64,000 nucleotides of DNA, taken from Algoriphagus sp. A40 (GTDB lineage Bacteria > Bacteroidota > Bacteroidia > Cytophagales > Cyclobacteriaceae). A program made the translations under genes and the position numbers. Below the pieces are notes generated by a model. That model saw only the letters and a list, made by a program, of their open reading frames with translations. It did not search any database and was not told where the DNA came from. Positions within the stretch are counted from its first letter, which is position 1; each line of letters starts with the position of its first letter. The stretch is from contig NZ_MUNY01000031.1 in the NCBI RefSeq assembly GCF_002002735.1, positions 24,891 through 88,890 of the forward strand, written 5' to 3'. Shown piece by piece: positions 25,285 to 33,612 of the stretch.

Positions 25285-26772
25285 ATGTTTTTTACCCTTG
25301 CCCGTTTACAATTCCTCAAAAGTCTGCGCTCAACTTCTTTTGCGAAAAGTCTTCTTACCAACATCTTCCTCGGTTTTTTGGTCTTGTTACTTTTGGGCTA
25401 TGTCGTTGGAGCGGGATTTTTGCTTCCTATGATTCTCGAAAAAGTAGTGCCGGGAGAGGATCACATTGCCTTGCTCAACAGTTTTCTCATCTACTTTTTT
25501 TTGGTAGAATTTTTATATCGATACTTTATCCAACAGCTGCCGGTGGTTGAGCTGGAGAGTCTGTTACACCTTCCGATTGGGAAGCGCCGAATTATCCGGA
25601 TGCTGCTTACCCGCTCATTTGTTTCCCCGCTGAATATTATTGCCATTCTTTTGGTTTTGCCTTTTGCGCTGCAAGTCGTCAGTGAAAAATATGCCTTAGA
25701 GGGTGCCTTGATGTGGGTGGCTACGATCTCGTTGACAAGCTGGACTCTACATTGGTTTATGCTTTGGTTCAAGCAGCGGTTTGAGGATAGTCTGATCGGG
25801 CTATTTGTCATCTTTTTAGTGCTGGTGGCTGGTGCGGGTTCGAGCTACATGGGCTGGTTTAACCTCGGTGCATTGCTTCAGCCTGTTTTTGATTATTCTT
25901 TGGTCAGTCCCATTCCATTTCTTGTGACTCTACTGGTGATGGTGGGTTCGTACCTACTTTGCTTCCGATTTTATGTGTCAAATGCGTACCTCGAGGATCT
26001 TTCCGAAAAGGACGATGTCCGCTTTGTCAACCAGTCCATTGGATTTTTCTCAAGGTTTGGGTTGGCCGGAGAGCTGGCCAATCTGGAGTGGAAGCTGATC
26101 ATCCGGCACAAAAAAAGTCGGACTTTTTTGATGATGACGGGCTTTTTCCTCCTCTATGGTTTGATCTTCTATAACAATCCCGCTTACACCACCGAAGACG
26201 GGTTTAGCTTCATCTTTATCTTCGTTGGAGTATTTATCACCGGGATCTTCATGATCCAATATGGTCAACTGTTCCTCAGCTGGAATTCGTCAAGCTTTGA
26301 CTTTTATCTCAATCAAAAAGGAGGGGTAGAAGCTTTGGTAAGAGGGAAATATTTGCTCTTTCTGGTGATTTCGTTGATTTGCTTTCTGGCCTCCGTGCCC
26401 TATGCTTACTTCGGCTGGCATTTTCTCCTCATCCACCTTGCGACTTTTCTTTTCAATGTCGGGATTCTGGTACATGTGATCATTTACCTGGCGCTCTGGA
26501 AACCCAAACCCATGGATCTCAACAAAGGGGCGATGTTTAACTACGAGGGGGTTGGTATCGCGCAATTTCTGATCGTCATTCCTATGATGCTCGGGCCATA
26601 CTTGGTCTTTATCCCTTTTTCGTTGCTTTTCAACGATTATATTGGGCTCTTGGCTCTCGGACTTACCGGTGTGCTGGGAATATTTGGCTTCGGGCGCCTT
26701 TGTCAAATCAACATCAACAGAGTACTTTCTAACCGTTACGAAATTTCTTCTTCCTTCCGTCAAGAACTATGA
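25285..26772 (+). CDS. DUF5687 family ABC transporter permease
   Basis: The 495-residue protein is very hydrophobic with roughly ten to twelve membrane segments. The opening F-F-T-L-A-R-L-Q-F-L-K-S-L-R-S and L-H-L-P-I-G-K-R-R-I near residue 97 fit the Bacteroidota DUF5687 permease family. Its last codons overlap the ATPase gene by four bases (ATGA), which ties the two as one ABC exporter. Cargo is unknown. Confidence 0.88.
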   Translation: MFFTLARLQFLKSLRSTSFAKSLLTNIFLGFLVLLLLGYVVGAGFLLPMILEKVVPGEDHIALLNSFLIYFFLVEFLYRYFIQQLPVVELESLLHLPIGKRRIIRMLLTRSFVSPLNIIAILLVLPFALQVVSEKYALEGALMWVATISLTSWTLHWFMLWFKQRFEDSLIGLFVIFLVLVAGAGSSYMGWFNLGALLQPVFDYSLVSPIPFLVTLLVMVGSYLLCFRFYVSNAYLEDLSEKDDVRFVNQSIGFFSRFGLAGELANLEWKLIIRHKKSRTFLMMTGFFLLYGLIFYNNPAYTTEDGFSFIFIFVGVFITGIFMIQYGQLFLSWNSSSFDFYLNQKGGVEALVRGKYLLFLVISLICFLASVPYAYFGWHFLLIHLATFLFNVGILVHVIIYLALWKPKPMDLNKGAMFNYEGVGIAQFLIVIPMMLGPYLVFIPFSLLFNDYIGLLALGLTGVLGIFGFGRLCQININRVLSNRYEISSSFRQEL

Positions 26773-27464
26773 TACAGATATCCCAACTCAAAAAGCAATA
26801 CAAAGAAGCCGTCGTCCTGAATGTGGAATCTCTCGAAATTCCCTCCGGAGAGTGTTTTGGACTGGTGGGAAATAACGGTGCCGGAAAGACAACCCTATTT
26901 CGGATTATGTTGGATTTGGTAAGAGCCTCCGCTGGCAATGTGAAAATCAACGGGGAAGATGTGAGCAAAACCGAGGATTGGAAAGCCAAAACAGGTGCCT
27001 ATCTGGACGAGCACATGCTCTTGGCCTATCTCACTCCGGATGAGTATTTCGAAACCCTCCGCAAAATCTATGGATTGTCTGAAGAAGACCTTACCCTTCA
27101 TTTGGGAAAATTCACTGAATTGTTCAACGAGGAGGTTTTGGGAAAAAAGAAATACATCCGGGACTTGTCAAAAGGTAATCTCAAAAAAGTCGGAATTGCA
27201 GCCGCACTGATGGGAAATCCGGAGGTGGTGCTGTTGGATGAACCCTTCGAAAATCTGGATCCAAGCTCTCAAATCCGGTTGAAAAAACTGATTTTGAGGG
27301 AAAAAGATGCATCAAAGGTTACCTTCCTGATTTCCAGTCATGACCTAAACCATGTCACTGAAATTTGTGAGCGAATCGTTCTTTTGGAAAAAGGGAAAGT
27401 GATCCGTGATCTAAGAGAAAAGGAAGAAATGCTGGCCGAATTGGAAGCGTATTTTACCGGTTGA
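26769..27464 (+). CDS. ABC transporter ATP-binding protein
   Basis: The 231-residue ATPase has Walker A G-N-N-G-A-G-K-T-T at 34-42, a signature L-S-K-G-N-L-K-K (variant of LSGGQ), Walker B V-V-L-L-D-E-P and the switch His in I-S-S-H-D. It drives the DUF5687 permease encoded immediately upstream with overlapping stop/start. The LSKGN form is typical of exporter/CcmA-like ATPases of multi-drug or lantibiotic type. A strong terminator follows. Confidence 0.95.
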   Translation: MIQISQLKKQYKEAVVLNVESLEIPSGECFGLVGNNGAGKTTLFRIMLDLVRASAGNVKINGEDVSKTEDWKAKTGAYLDEHMLLAYLTPDEYFETLRKIYGLSEEDLTLHLGKFTELFNEEVLGKKKYIRDLSKGNLKKVGIAAALMGNPEVVLLDEPFENLDPSSQIRLKKLILREKDASKVTFLISSHDLNHVTEICERIVLLEKGKVIRDLREKEEMLAELEAYFTG

Positions 27465-27482
27465 TTTAACTTGGTTAAGCAT

Positions 27483-27519
27483 AAAAAAACCTCCTGGGGA
27501 AATCCGGGAGGTTTTTTGT
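27483..27519. terminator. Bidirectional terminator between ABC and phosphatase genes
   Basis: AAAAAACCTCC/GGAGGTTTTTT stem with T-runs on both strands, placed between convergent genes. Confidence 0.9.
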
Positions 27520-27527
27520 TTTATCAC

Positions 27528-28538
27528 TTATCCGGCCCTCAGCTTTTGTTTCAGATCCCAAACCTGGGAGTTGCTCAATCCGCACAAACGTAAGTAGTTT
27601 TCAATTCCGTTTTCCTTTTCGATTCTATCCAGGACTACATCCAGGTATTCCTTCTTAGTGTCCATTTCGGAAGCTAAATAATCCCCGTAAACAGTTTTCC
27701 TATTTGCCCCCGAGAGCAAATGAAGGAGCGAAACAAAAAATCCAGTCCGGTCTTTTCCAGAATGGCAGTGGATGGCAACCGAATTCTCAGCCTGTAAAAT
27801 TGCCTCAACGGCCTTTTTTATTGAATGATAGCATTCGGTTGCCAAAAACCGATAAGTGTCCTCACCAGAAGATTCTTTTTGGTTTTTCCCCTTAAGTTCG
27901 GTTTGATGAATCGAAGGATCAATTGGAACTGGGATCCAGGCAAAATATTGGAGACTATTTTCACCATAGCCTCTTTTTGAAGTTTCCCTTTCAGATCTAA
28001 AATCAATGACGGTTTTAATATTTTTTTGCCTGATAAATTCCTCAAAAAATCCTTCATTTTGGATTAAGGTCAGGGTAGATGATCGGAAAATAAACCCCGG
28101 TTTTATCGCGGGATTGAATTGGCTGATATCACGGAAATTCCAAAGGAAATCCCTTTTGAAAACAGTCTCGCAAAAATGCTTCGCCTCCTTTAACTGAGAC
28201 TCTGATCTCAAGTCTCTGATCGAAAAATAAAAAAAGTCAAGTAGTTTTCTTTTCCAGCCGTTCGCTTCATGCAGGTTGAGGCGCCCGTGCTCAGGTTTAA
28301 TCACTTCACTTGCGACGAAACTCCCACATGAAAGATCGATTCCCTTTTTACCTCTGGACTGGTCATTGAGTTTTATCGCATCATGCAAGGCTCTGTTGTA
28401 TGAGTTGCAGAAAAGCGTGTCATTGCCTCTTCGGTGTGAAGAGGAGCATACCTCGAATTCAACCAAAAAGCTTTCAATCAATTCCGAAATTGAGGCTTCG
28501 TGATTGCTCTTTTGGTTTTTTTCCCCCTGTCGTTTCAT
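27528..28538 (-). CDS. Tyrosine/dual-specificity-type phosphatase with unknown N-terminal domain
   Basis: The 336-residue protein has a C-terminal phosphatase (about 132-336) of the Y_phosphatase3 kind. It has F-R-D-I-S-Q-F at 136-142, F-I-F-R-S-S-T-L, V-I-D-F-R-S-E-R-E and the P-loop C-H-S-G-K-D-R with Cys258 and Arg264 (CX5R). These enzymes hydrolyse phosphotyrosine, phosphoinositides or nucleotide-like phosphates. Residues 1-130 match no family I know; they contain several Cys/His but no clear metal motif. No signal peptide is present. It is divergent from a Cas10-like operon and shares a 172-base intergenic region with it, so joint regulation is possible. Substrate is unknown. Confidence 0.85.
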   Translation of the reverse strand: MKRQGEKNQKSNHEASISELIESFLVEFEVCSSSHRRGNDTLFCNSYNRALHDAIKLNDQSRGKKGIDLSCGSFVASEVIKPEHGRLNLHEANGWKRKLLDFFYFSIRDLRSESQLKEAKHFCETVFKRDFLWNFRDISQFNPAIKPGFIFRSSTLTLIQNEGFFEEFIRQKNIKTVIDFRSERETSKRGYGENSLQYFAWIPVPIDPSIHQTELKGKNQKESSGEDTYRFLATECYHSIKKAVEAILQAENSVAIHCHSGKDRTGFFVSLLHLLSGANRKTVYGDYLASEMDTKKEYLDVVLDRIEKENGIENYLRLCGLSNSQVWDLKQKLRAG

Positions 28539-28710
28539 AGGGGTCTCGGGTTTTGGGTTTCTCTACATTGAGGACTTGGGTCTTGTCGCAAAGGCTGGGT
28601 TAAAGCTTTAAAAACCGGCTCATTGAATGCGGAAAAATACCGAATAAGGCCAAAAAAAAGTAACTTGTTTTTTTGATCTCCTATTGTTTAACCAATACCA
28701 TTAGGCAGTT
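28539..28710. promoter_or_regulatory. Shared divergent promoter region of phosphatase and Cas10-like operon
   Basis: 172 bases between divergent genes. On the plus strand TTTG near 28670 is followed about 20 bases on by TACCATTA, a weak -7 match. If used, transcription would start close to 28710, favouring the ATG at 28744 as start of the Cas10-like gene. No operator palindrome is clear. Confidence 0.35.
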
Positions 28711-30096
28711 GTGCAACGAACTGCGATAAAAAGCCAGATTAAAATGCATATCAGCTCCAATATATCGGACCGATTGAGATCAAGTTTGCGGTTTTCTTCT
28801 GATACTTTTGAAAAAGGAAATGAACGGAGCGAGCTGACAGGAGACAAGCATGCTAACGAAAAGGATTTGGAAAAACTGTTGGGAAAGGGGTCGATCGGTG
28901 ATGGTGAAGCGGGTCTTAGCAGTCTCATCGCAAGTGCATTTCTGATAAGTCATCTGCCGGTTTCTGAGCTGGAATTTGATAGAATAATTTCCCAGGGTTA
29001 TCTGCCCGATTCCCTGCGGCCAATCGGAACGATGTATAAGGTGGCATTTGGGAATATCCGGCAATTTCTGCATCCCAAATCCAAGAGGACAAGCATTAGG
29101 GAACTCAGAGGGAGGTACCTGACCGCCTCGGTATTTATGGAGGTAGCGACTTCCTTTCTCGTGGAAAAACTGGAGATTCCAAAAGTCAACCGAGTTTTCT
29201 GGGGATTGGGAGGGAGCCTGATCTTGGTACCTCCTCATTTCGGGCCAAGGTTAAAATCTTCGCTGGCACATTTCAATCGGGTTTATGGAATACCGGAAAT
29301 AGGTTTTGAATTGACTTTGGCCGATACTGGAAGCAACCCACCTGGTAAGGGAAAGAACTTACTGGTTCCTAATGAAGATCCTGCTTTGGTTCCCAGAGAC
29401 AAGCTTTTCGGTTGGCAGGATTTCAAAGGTGAGTCCGGTGAAAATATGGCCGAGTTTGTTACGCAATTTGCTGTAGGTCTGGCAAAATCAGAGCAGTGGT
29501 GCATTAAGAAAAGCACCTATCAAGGCAATTCCAAGAACCTTGATATTGCTTCCAGGTTTGCGGATCTTCCTTACTGGTTATACCCGGCAGGGGAAAATCC
29601 CTCTGAGATGACTTTTTCACGGAATAGCTACCTCTCGGAGTTGGGAGACGAATGCCCCTTCATGGATGTTCCGCTGGAAATCCTTGCGTCCTCCGATTTG
29701 CGAGGTCCCATCACTTATTTCCGGCTGGACATATCTGGGATGAGGGAATCTCTCGCAATTGAAAATGAGCACGGGATCAAAGAGCTGTATCAGAAATGCA
29801 GGCAAATGGACTTTTTTTTCAGAGAAACGATTCCCTCGATTTGCAGGTCATTTAATCAAAACGCAGAGACTGGGCTTGAGGTGGCACTGCTCCATTCCAC
29901 TTGCGATGATGTAGTCTTGGTCACCCTTGGGAAGAATCCGGAAAGATTAATTGCAAGACTCAGGGAAGCTTGCAAAGCGTCAGTGGACCAAAACCTTGTC
30001 TTCGGAGGGGTGGAACTCAAGCCCGAACATGCCGCCTCCGATCTGGCTCATGCGGCCATGCTTCAATTGGTTGCATCTAAAAAACAGGGGAAATGA
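28711..30096 (+). CDS. Cas10-like protein with two palm domains, no HD domain
   Basis: The 461-residue protein starts at GTG 28711; ATG 28744 is an alternative. Residues about 110-205 resemble the first palm domain of Cas10 (Csm1/Cmr2): E-L-R-G-R at 131-135, a long helix, then W-G-L-G-G-S-L-I-L-V-P at 164-174. Residues about 333-461 resemble the second palm: Y-F-R-L-D-I-S-G with Asp340, a helix, then H-S-T-C-D-D-V-V-L-V with Asp399-Asp400 where Cas10 has G-G-D-D. The ending is F-G-G-V-E-L-K-P-E-H with A-A-M-L-Q-L-V-A-S-K-K-Q-G-K. The acidic residues of a cyclase/polymerase site are kept, but GG is replaced by TC. There is no HD nuclease and no clear zinc ribbon. No csm/cmr gene, cas6 or array is near. 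The gene overlaps a glycosyltransferase gene by four bases. The Cas10 link is motif-level inference. Confidence 0.65.
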   Translation: MQRTAIKSQIKMHISSNISDRLRSSLRFSSDTFEKGNERSELTGDKHANEKDLEKLLGKGSIGDGEAGLSSLIASAFLISHLPVSELEFDRIISQGYLPDSLRPIGTMYKVAFGNIRQFLHPKSKRTSIRELRGRYLTASVFMEVATSFLVEKLEIPKVNRVFWGLGGSLILVPPHFGPRLKSSLAHFNRVYGIPEIGFELTLADTGSNPPGKGKNLLVPNEDPALVPRDKLFGWQDFKGESGENMAEFVTQFAVGLAKSEQWCIKKSTYQGNSKNLDIASRFADLPYWLYPAGENPSEMTFSRNSYLSELGDECPFMDVPLEILASSDLRGPITYFRLDISGMRESLAIENEHGIKELYQKCRQMDFFFRETIPSICRSFNQNAETGLEVALLHSTCDDVVLVTLGKNPERLIARLREACKASVDQNLVFGGVELKPEHAASDLAHAAMLQLVASKKQGK

Positions 30097-30899
30097 CCGG
30101 AGGGATAAGACGACTCTACTGTACTGTCACCAATGACACGTTTATCCGAGGGACCTTGGTTATGCTATATTCCATGAACAAGCATGTGGCTGGATTTGAA
30201 GAAAGCAGGTTAAAGATATTTTATAATCATTCCTTTTGTCAGCTAAGTCAAAATAGCAAAAGGGATATTCTTGCCATAGCTCCCCATGCGGAACTTGTCG
30301 AAATCATTCAGCCTCGCTATGAGTTGGGAAGCCTAACAGACGAATATCATCGACCGGCATTTCTGACTCTCGAGGCTTTTCGTCAGGAGAAAATGGACCA
30401 GGTAATTTTTTTTGATGCGGATATGCTTTGCCTTAGGGACTTTTCTGAGATTCTGACATTGCCTTTCGATTTTGCCGCCACACGCTGCCGCAGCAATGGC
30501 GGAGTTCTGCTGAACACGGGATTTTTTGTACTGAACAAGCAACTGATCGGACGTGAGGTCTATCAGGACTTGCTCGATAGACTGCCGCTGGATCACGGCC
30601 ACATGATCGATCAGCCCCTGATAAATGGCTATATCAATGAGGTAAATGCGAAGATATTAGAACTTGAATCCTTTTATAATTATCTCTACATCGGCGGGCA
30701 TCCCGAGATTCCCGGTGATGAAAGATACCTCGTGGATCTTCCCGAAATCAGAGTTCTTCACTGGGCTGGAAGAGTGGGCCGAAGGATCAAACCCTGGGAT
30801 GAAGGGGCACCTGATTTTCCTTCACTTCGCCGCTGGAAAGAGGAAGAAGTCGAAATGCTTGAAAAGTTGAAATTTGATCGAAGCGAGCTTTCGTACTGA
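30093..30899 (+). CDS. GT8-like glycosyltransferase
   Basis: The 268-residue protein has the glycogenin/GT8 layout: L-Y-C-T-V-T-N-D-T-F at the N-terminus, V-I-F-F-D-A-D-M-L with the metal-binding D-A-D at 108-110, L-L-N-T-G-F-F-V-L, D-Q-P-L-I-N, and a late L-H-W-A-G-R. It would transfer a sugar from a nucleotide-sugar in the cytoplasm with Mn or Mg. Its ATG overlaps the stop of the Cas10-like gene (ATGA), implying coupled translation. Acceptor unknown. Confidence 0.87.
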   Translation: MTGGIRRLYCTVTNDTFIRGTLVMLYSMNKHVAGFEESRLKIFYNHSFCQLSQNSKRDILAIAPHAELVEIIQPRYELGSLTDEYHRPAFLTLEAFRQEKMDQVIFFDADMLCLRDFSEILTLPFDFAATRCRSNGGVLLNTGFFVLNKQLIGREVYQDLLDRLPLDHGHMIDQPLINGYINEVNAKILELESFYNYLYIGGHPEIPGDERYLVDLPEIRVLHWAGRVGRRIKPWDEGAPDFPSLRRWKEEEVEMLEKLKFDRSELSY

Positions 30900-30920
30900 G
30901 TTTTGTGACATGTCAAGGAT

Positions 30921-31700
30921 ATGCAAAAGACAAAGATTTATACATTTTGGCAGGGATACATGCCTCCTTACATCCGGCTGTGTCTGGAGACTTTTAAAAA
31001 TTTGGGCTATGAATTTGTGGTGCTGGATCACTCCAACTTAAATGATTACCTATCGCCGAGTGATTTTCCGATTGAAAAGCTGGGAAGATTTCCTCCGGCT
31101 GCTCAGGGTGATATCATTGCATGCTATATGATGAATCGGTATAGGGGATATTTTATCGATGCCGATACGATTTTCTTGGGTAAAATAAATCATTTGGAAG
31201 ACCTGCTGGATTCACATGAACTGGTCATGATTGGAGACGAAAAGGTTCCTTTCTGTCATGCTGCATTTATTCTCAGCAGTGGTGACAGTGTGATACTTCA
31301 GGAGTGGGAAACCAAAATCAGGGGATTGTTGGCGGCAATAGAAAATTCAGAACAAGCCGAAAACCAGAGCGACGGAAGATTCGTGATAAAATCAAACAGC
31401 TTCGGCAATCCTCTCCTTCACCCGATTATCGGAAAGCATCTGAATAAAGTGAAAATTCTGGACAAGGATTTGTTTTTGCCTGAAAACCGGTCTTTGAAAG
31501 ATTTTTCAAGTGAAAAAAGAAATCAGGCTTACAAAGATTTTTATTTTACCGAAGAAGTCCAAGACATTCCTACCGCTTCATTTTTGATTTTACACAATTC
31601 TTGGTCACCTGAGTGGTACAAGAGGCTCTCAATTGAAGAAATCAAAAAGGACAAGCTTTTCATCAGCAGGCTTTTGATGCAGGCGATTGGATCGATTTGA
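30921..31700 (+). CDS. Capsular-polysaccharide-synthesis / GT32-like glycosyltransferase
   Basis: The 259-residue protein begins I-Y-T-F-W-Q-G-Y-M-P-P-Y and has A-A-Q-G-D-I-I-A-C-Y followed by G-Y-F-I-D-A-D-T-I-F with D-A-D at 80-82. This is the pattern of DXD-containing Caps_synth/GT32 enzymes. N-S-W-S-P-E-W-Y near the C-terminus also fits. It is 21 bases after the GT8-like gene, the third gene of the operon begun by the Cas10-like protein. It probably extends a surface or other glycan; donor and acceptor cannot be read. Confidence 0.83.
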   Translation: MQKTKIYTFWQGYMPPYIRLCLETFKNLGYEFVVLDHSNLNDYLSPSDFPIEKLGRFPPAAQGDIIACYMMNRYRGYFIDADTIFLGKINHLEDLLDSHELVMIGDEKVPFCHAAFILSSGDSVILQEWETKIRGLLAAIENSEQAENQSDGRFVIKSNSFGNPLLHPIIGKHLNKVKILDKDLFLPENRSLKDFSSEKRNQAYKDFYFTEEVQDIPTASFLILHNSWSPEWYKRLSIEEIKKDKLFISRLLMQAIGSI

Positions 31701-31728
31701 AAGTAAAAAGAAGGCTGATTCAAATAGA

Positions 31729-31759
31729 AAAAGCCTCCCTGAAACAAGGAAGGCTTTTT
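31729..31759. terminator. Terminator shared by glycosyltransferase operon and tmRNA
   Basis: AAAAGCCT/AGGCTTTT stem with added CCCT/AGGG-type pairs, T-runs on both strands, two bases from the tmRNA 3' end. Confidence 0.8.
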
Positions 31760-31761
31760 TG

Positions 31762-32161
31762 TGGAGCTGGTGGGATTCGAACCCACGTCCAGATAAGGAA
31801 ACACCGTACCGTCTACATGCTTAGTCACCTGTTGTTTTTTCGATCAGAATATGCTGGATGACACACCTCACGCTGACTTAGCTACCGAGTCTTAGGCCTG
31901 CTTAATAGCATCACAGGCAGCAGTCCGATCAAGTCGACACCCCGGAATCCACCCCGAAAGGACGGGGGGCGGAGGGATGTGGCTGGGGAATCACTCTCGT
32001 GACTCAACCCTTTAAGCGATCTATCCTAAAAGGTTAGATTAAGCAGCCATGGCGTAAGAAGTTTCGCCATTTATCGTTCGTATGAATCTTTTAAGGCCGT
32101 ACATACTCCAGCCTGCATGCGAGCCCGATGATTACACCTACTGTCAAAACCGGTCAGCCCC
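31762..32161 (-). ncRNA. ssrA: Transfer-messenger RNA
   Basis: On the minus strand the 5' end GGGGCTG pairs with CAGCTCC at the 3' end (seven pairs, one G-T). The T arm reads GTGGG-TTCGAAT-CCCAC, and discriminator A closes the tRNA-like domain. The tag reading frame ends G-E-T-S-Y-A-M-A-A-stop at about 32044-32073, the degradation tag added to stalled proteins. Length is about 400 nt, normal for a one-piece tmRNA. CCA is not encoded. Confidence 0.95.
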
Positions 32162-32164
32162 ATT

Positions 32165-32466
32165 TGTTTTGGGAAGACAAAAGTAATCCAATTTTGGTTC
32201 CAAGCCAGGAAAATTACGAGGTACGAGATACGAATTACGAGGCTTTAGATAGGGTTTAAGTGTTTGAGATTAGGAAAGGTTACAACCTTCAAACTCTTGT
32301 GCTGAGCCAGTCGAAGCATACCACTTTGCAACCTGCAATCTCAATTTTCCAATTTTTAAATCTTCCAATTTTCCAATCCCATTAAGCCTCAAAACATTAG
32401 CGAAAAACTTTCCGAATGGGCATTTTTCATCCCTTCTGAATATTGAGTTTTTTATATCTTGCAGCG
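32165..32466. repeat. Intergenic repeat patches upstream of dnaX
   Basis: No gene is seen. At 32213-32240 short units of the kind attacgag/tacgaga recur (degenerate tandem repeat). At about 32298-32321 GTGCTGAGCCAGTCGAAGCA looks like half of a dispersed palindromic repeat type common in Bacteroidota. At about 32341-32381 ttttccaattttt-type units repeat. The dnaX promoter should lie in the right half; no perfect consensus was found. Confidence 0.5.
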
Positions 32467-33612
32467 ATGGAAAACTTCGTCGTATCGGCAAGAAAATACA
32501 GACCGGCAGATTTCAAAAGTGTAGTGGGGCAGCAGCATATCACTACTACACTCCAAAATGCCATCAAAAATAATCACTTGGCTCAGGCTTTCCTGTTTTG
32601 CGGACCTCGAGGGGTTGGGAAAACTACTTGTGCCCGTATTCTTGCCAAGACCATCAACTGTGAGAATAAAACTAAGGACAACGAAGCCTGCGGCAAGTGC
32701 GAGTCTTGTGTTTCCTTTCAAAACAGCGCTTCTTTCAACATCTACGAGCTGGATGCCGCTTCCAATAACTCAGTGGATGACATCCGAAATCTGGTAGACC
32801 AAGTTCGGTATGCTCCCCAAAAAGGACAGTATAAGGTCTATATTATTGACGAAGTTCACATGCTTTCGACCGCTGCCTTCAATGCTTTTTTGAAGACGCT
32901 GGAGGAGCCTCCTAAGTATGCCATTTTCATTTTGGCTACCACGGAAAAGCACAAAATTATTCCTACAATCCTTTCCCGTTGCCAGATTTTCGATTTCAAC
33001 CGGATCCAAATCAAGCATATTTCAGATCATTTAAAAGAAATAGCTGAAAAGGAAAAGGTGGATTACGAGGAGGAAGCGCTTCGATTGATCGCCACCAAAG
33101 CCGATGGTGCCCTTCGGGATGCATTGTCCATTTTTGACCTGATCGTTACCTATTCCGCTGGGAAGAAAGTTACTTACAAGGAAACCATTGAGAACCTTAA
33201 CATCCTCGATTATGACTATTATTTCAAAGTTGTGGATGCACTTTTGGCCGAAGATCTTTCAGCCACGCTTTTGATTTTTGATGAAATCCTGAAAAAGGGA
33301 TTTGACGGCCACAACTTCATCGTGGGTCTGAGTGAGCACTTCAGGGATTTGCTGGTGGTCAAAGATGAAGCGACAGTTGAATTGTTGCAGGTATCTGAAT
33401 CGGCCAGAGAGCGCTATCTTCAGCAGACTCAACAGGCCTCGGTATCTTTTTTACTTTCTGCCCTAAATCTGGCCAATCACTGCGACATCAATTACAAAAC
33501 CAGCAAAAATCAGCGTTTGAATGTTGAGTTGGCTTTGATGAAAATGGCTAAACTGCCCCAGGCGTTTCGACTTGCGACTCTTGTTGATGTCGAGTCAAAA
33601 AAAAAAGCCTGA
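32467..33612 (+). CDS. dnaX: DNA polymerase III gamma/tau subunit, short (gamma-like) frame
   Basis: This clamp-loader ATPase shows Walker A G-P-R-G-V-G-K-T-T at 46-54, a zinc site Cys65/75/78/81, Walker B Y-I-I-D-E-V-H-M-L and L-S-R-C-Q. Start is ATG 32467 (M-E-N-F-V-V-S-A-R-K-Y-R-P); an in-frame Met at 32443 is upstream of the conserved start. The zero frame ends at TGA 33610-33612, right after a run of ten A, giving 381 residues. Shifting -1 at the run opens 198 more codons to 34202. The short product would be gamma-like, the shifted one tau-like (about 578 residues). Confidence 0.93.
   Translation: MENFVVSARKYRPADFKSVVGQQHITTTLQNAIKNNHLAQAFLFCGPRGVGKTTCARILAKTINCENKTKDNEACGKCESCVSFQNSASFNIYELDAASNNSVDDIRNLVDQVRYAPQKGQYKVYIIDEVHMLSTAAFNAFLKTLEEPPKYAIFILATTEKHKIIPTILSRCQIFDFNRIQIKHISDHLKEIAEKEKVDYEEEALRLIATKADGALRDALSIFDLIVTYSAGKKVTYKETIENLNILDYDYYFKVVDALLAEDLSATLLIFDEILKKGFDGHNFIVGLSEHFRDLLVVKDEATVELLQVSESARERYLQQTQQASVSFLLSALNLANHCDINYKTSKNQRLNVELALMKMAKLPQAFRLATLVDVESKKKA
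33597..33606 (+). promoter_or_regulatory. A10 slippage site in dnaX
   Basis: Ten consecutive A (TC-A10-GCC-TGA) lie at the 3' end of the zero frame. Re-reading the last A (-1 shift), or a transcript with one extra or two fewer A, enters the open frame S-L-S-E-Q-P-E-A-V. Homopolymer slippage is the known way Thermus dnaX makes two products; E. coli uses a -1 ribosomal shift at A6G. Confidence 0.65.

Noticed and set aside
28711..30096. Ordinary GGDEF diguanylate cyclase
   Set aside because: No GGDEF or I-site motif; a second, earlier palm-like segment with R-G-R and G-G-S-L-I-L-V-P fits Cas10 better than a cyclase with a single palm.
31541..31828. 95-residue minus-strand open frame across the tmRNA 3' end
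   Set aside because: It is a by-product of tmRNA and glycosyltransferase sequence; the tRNA-like domain explains the conserved bases.
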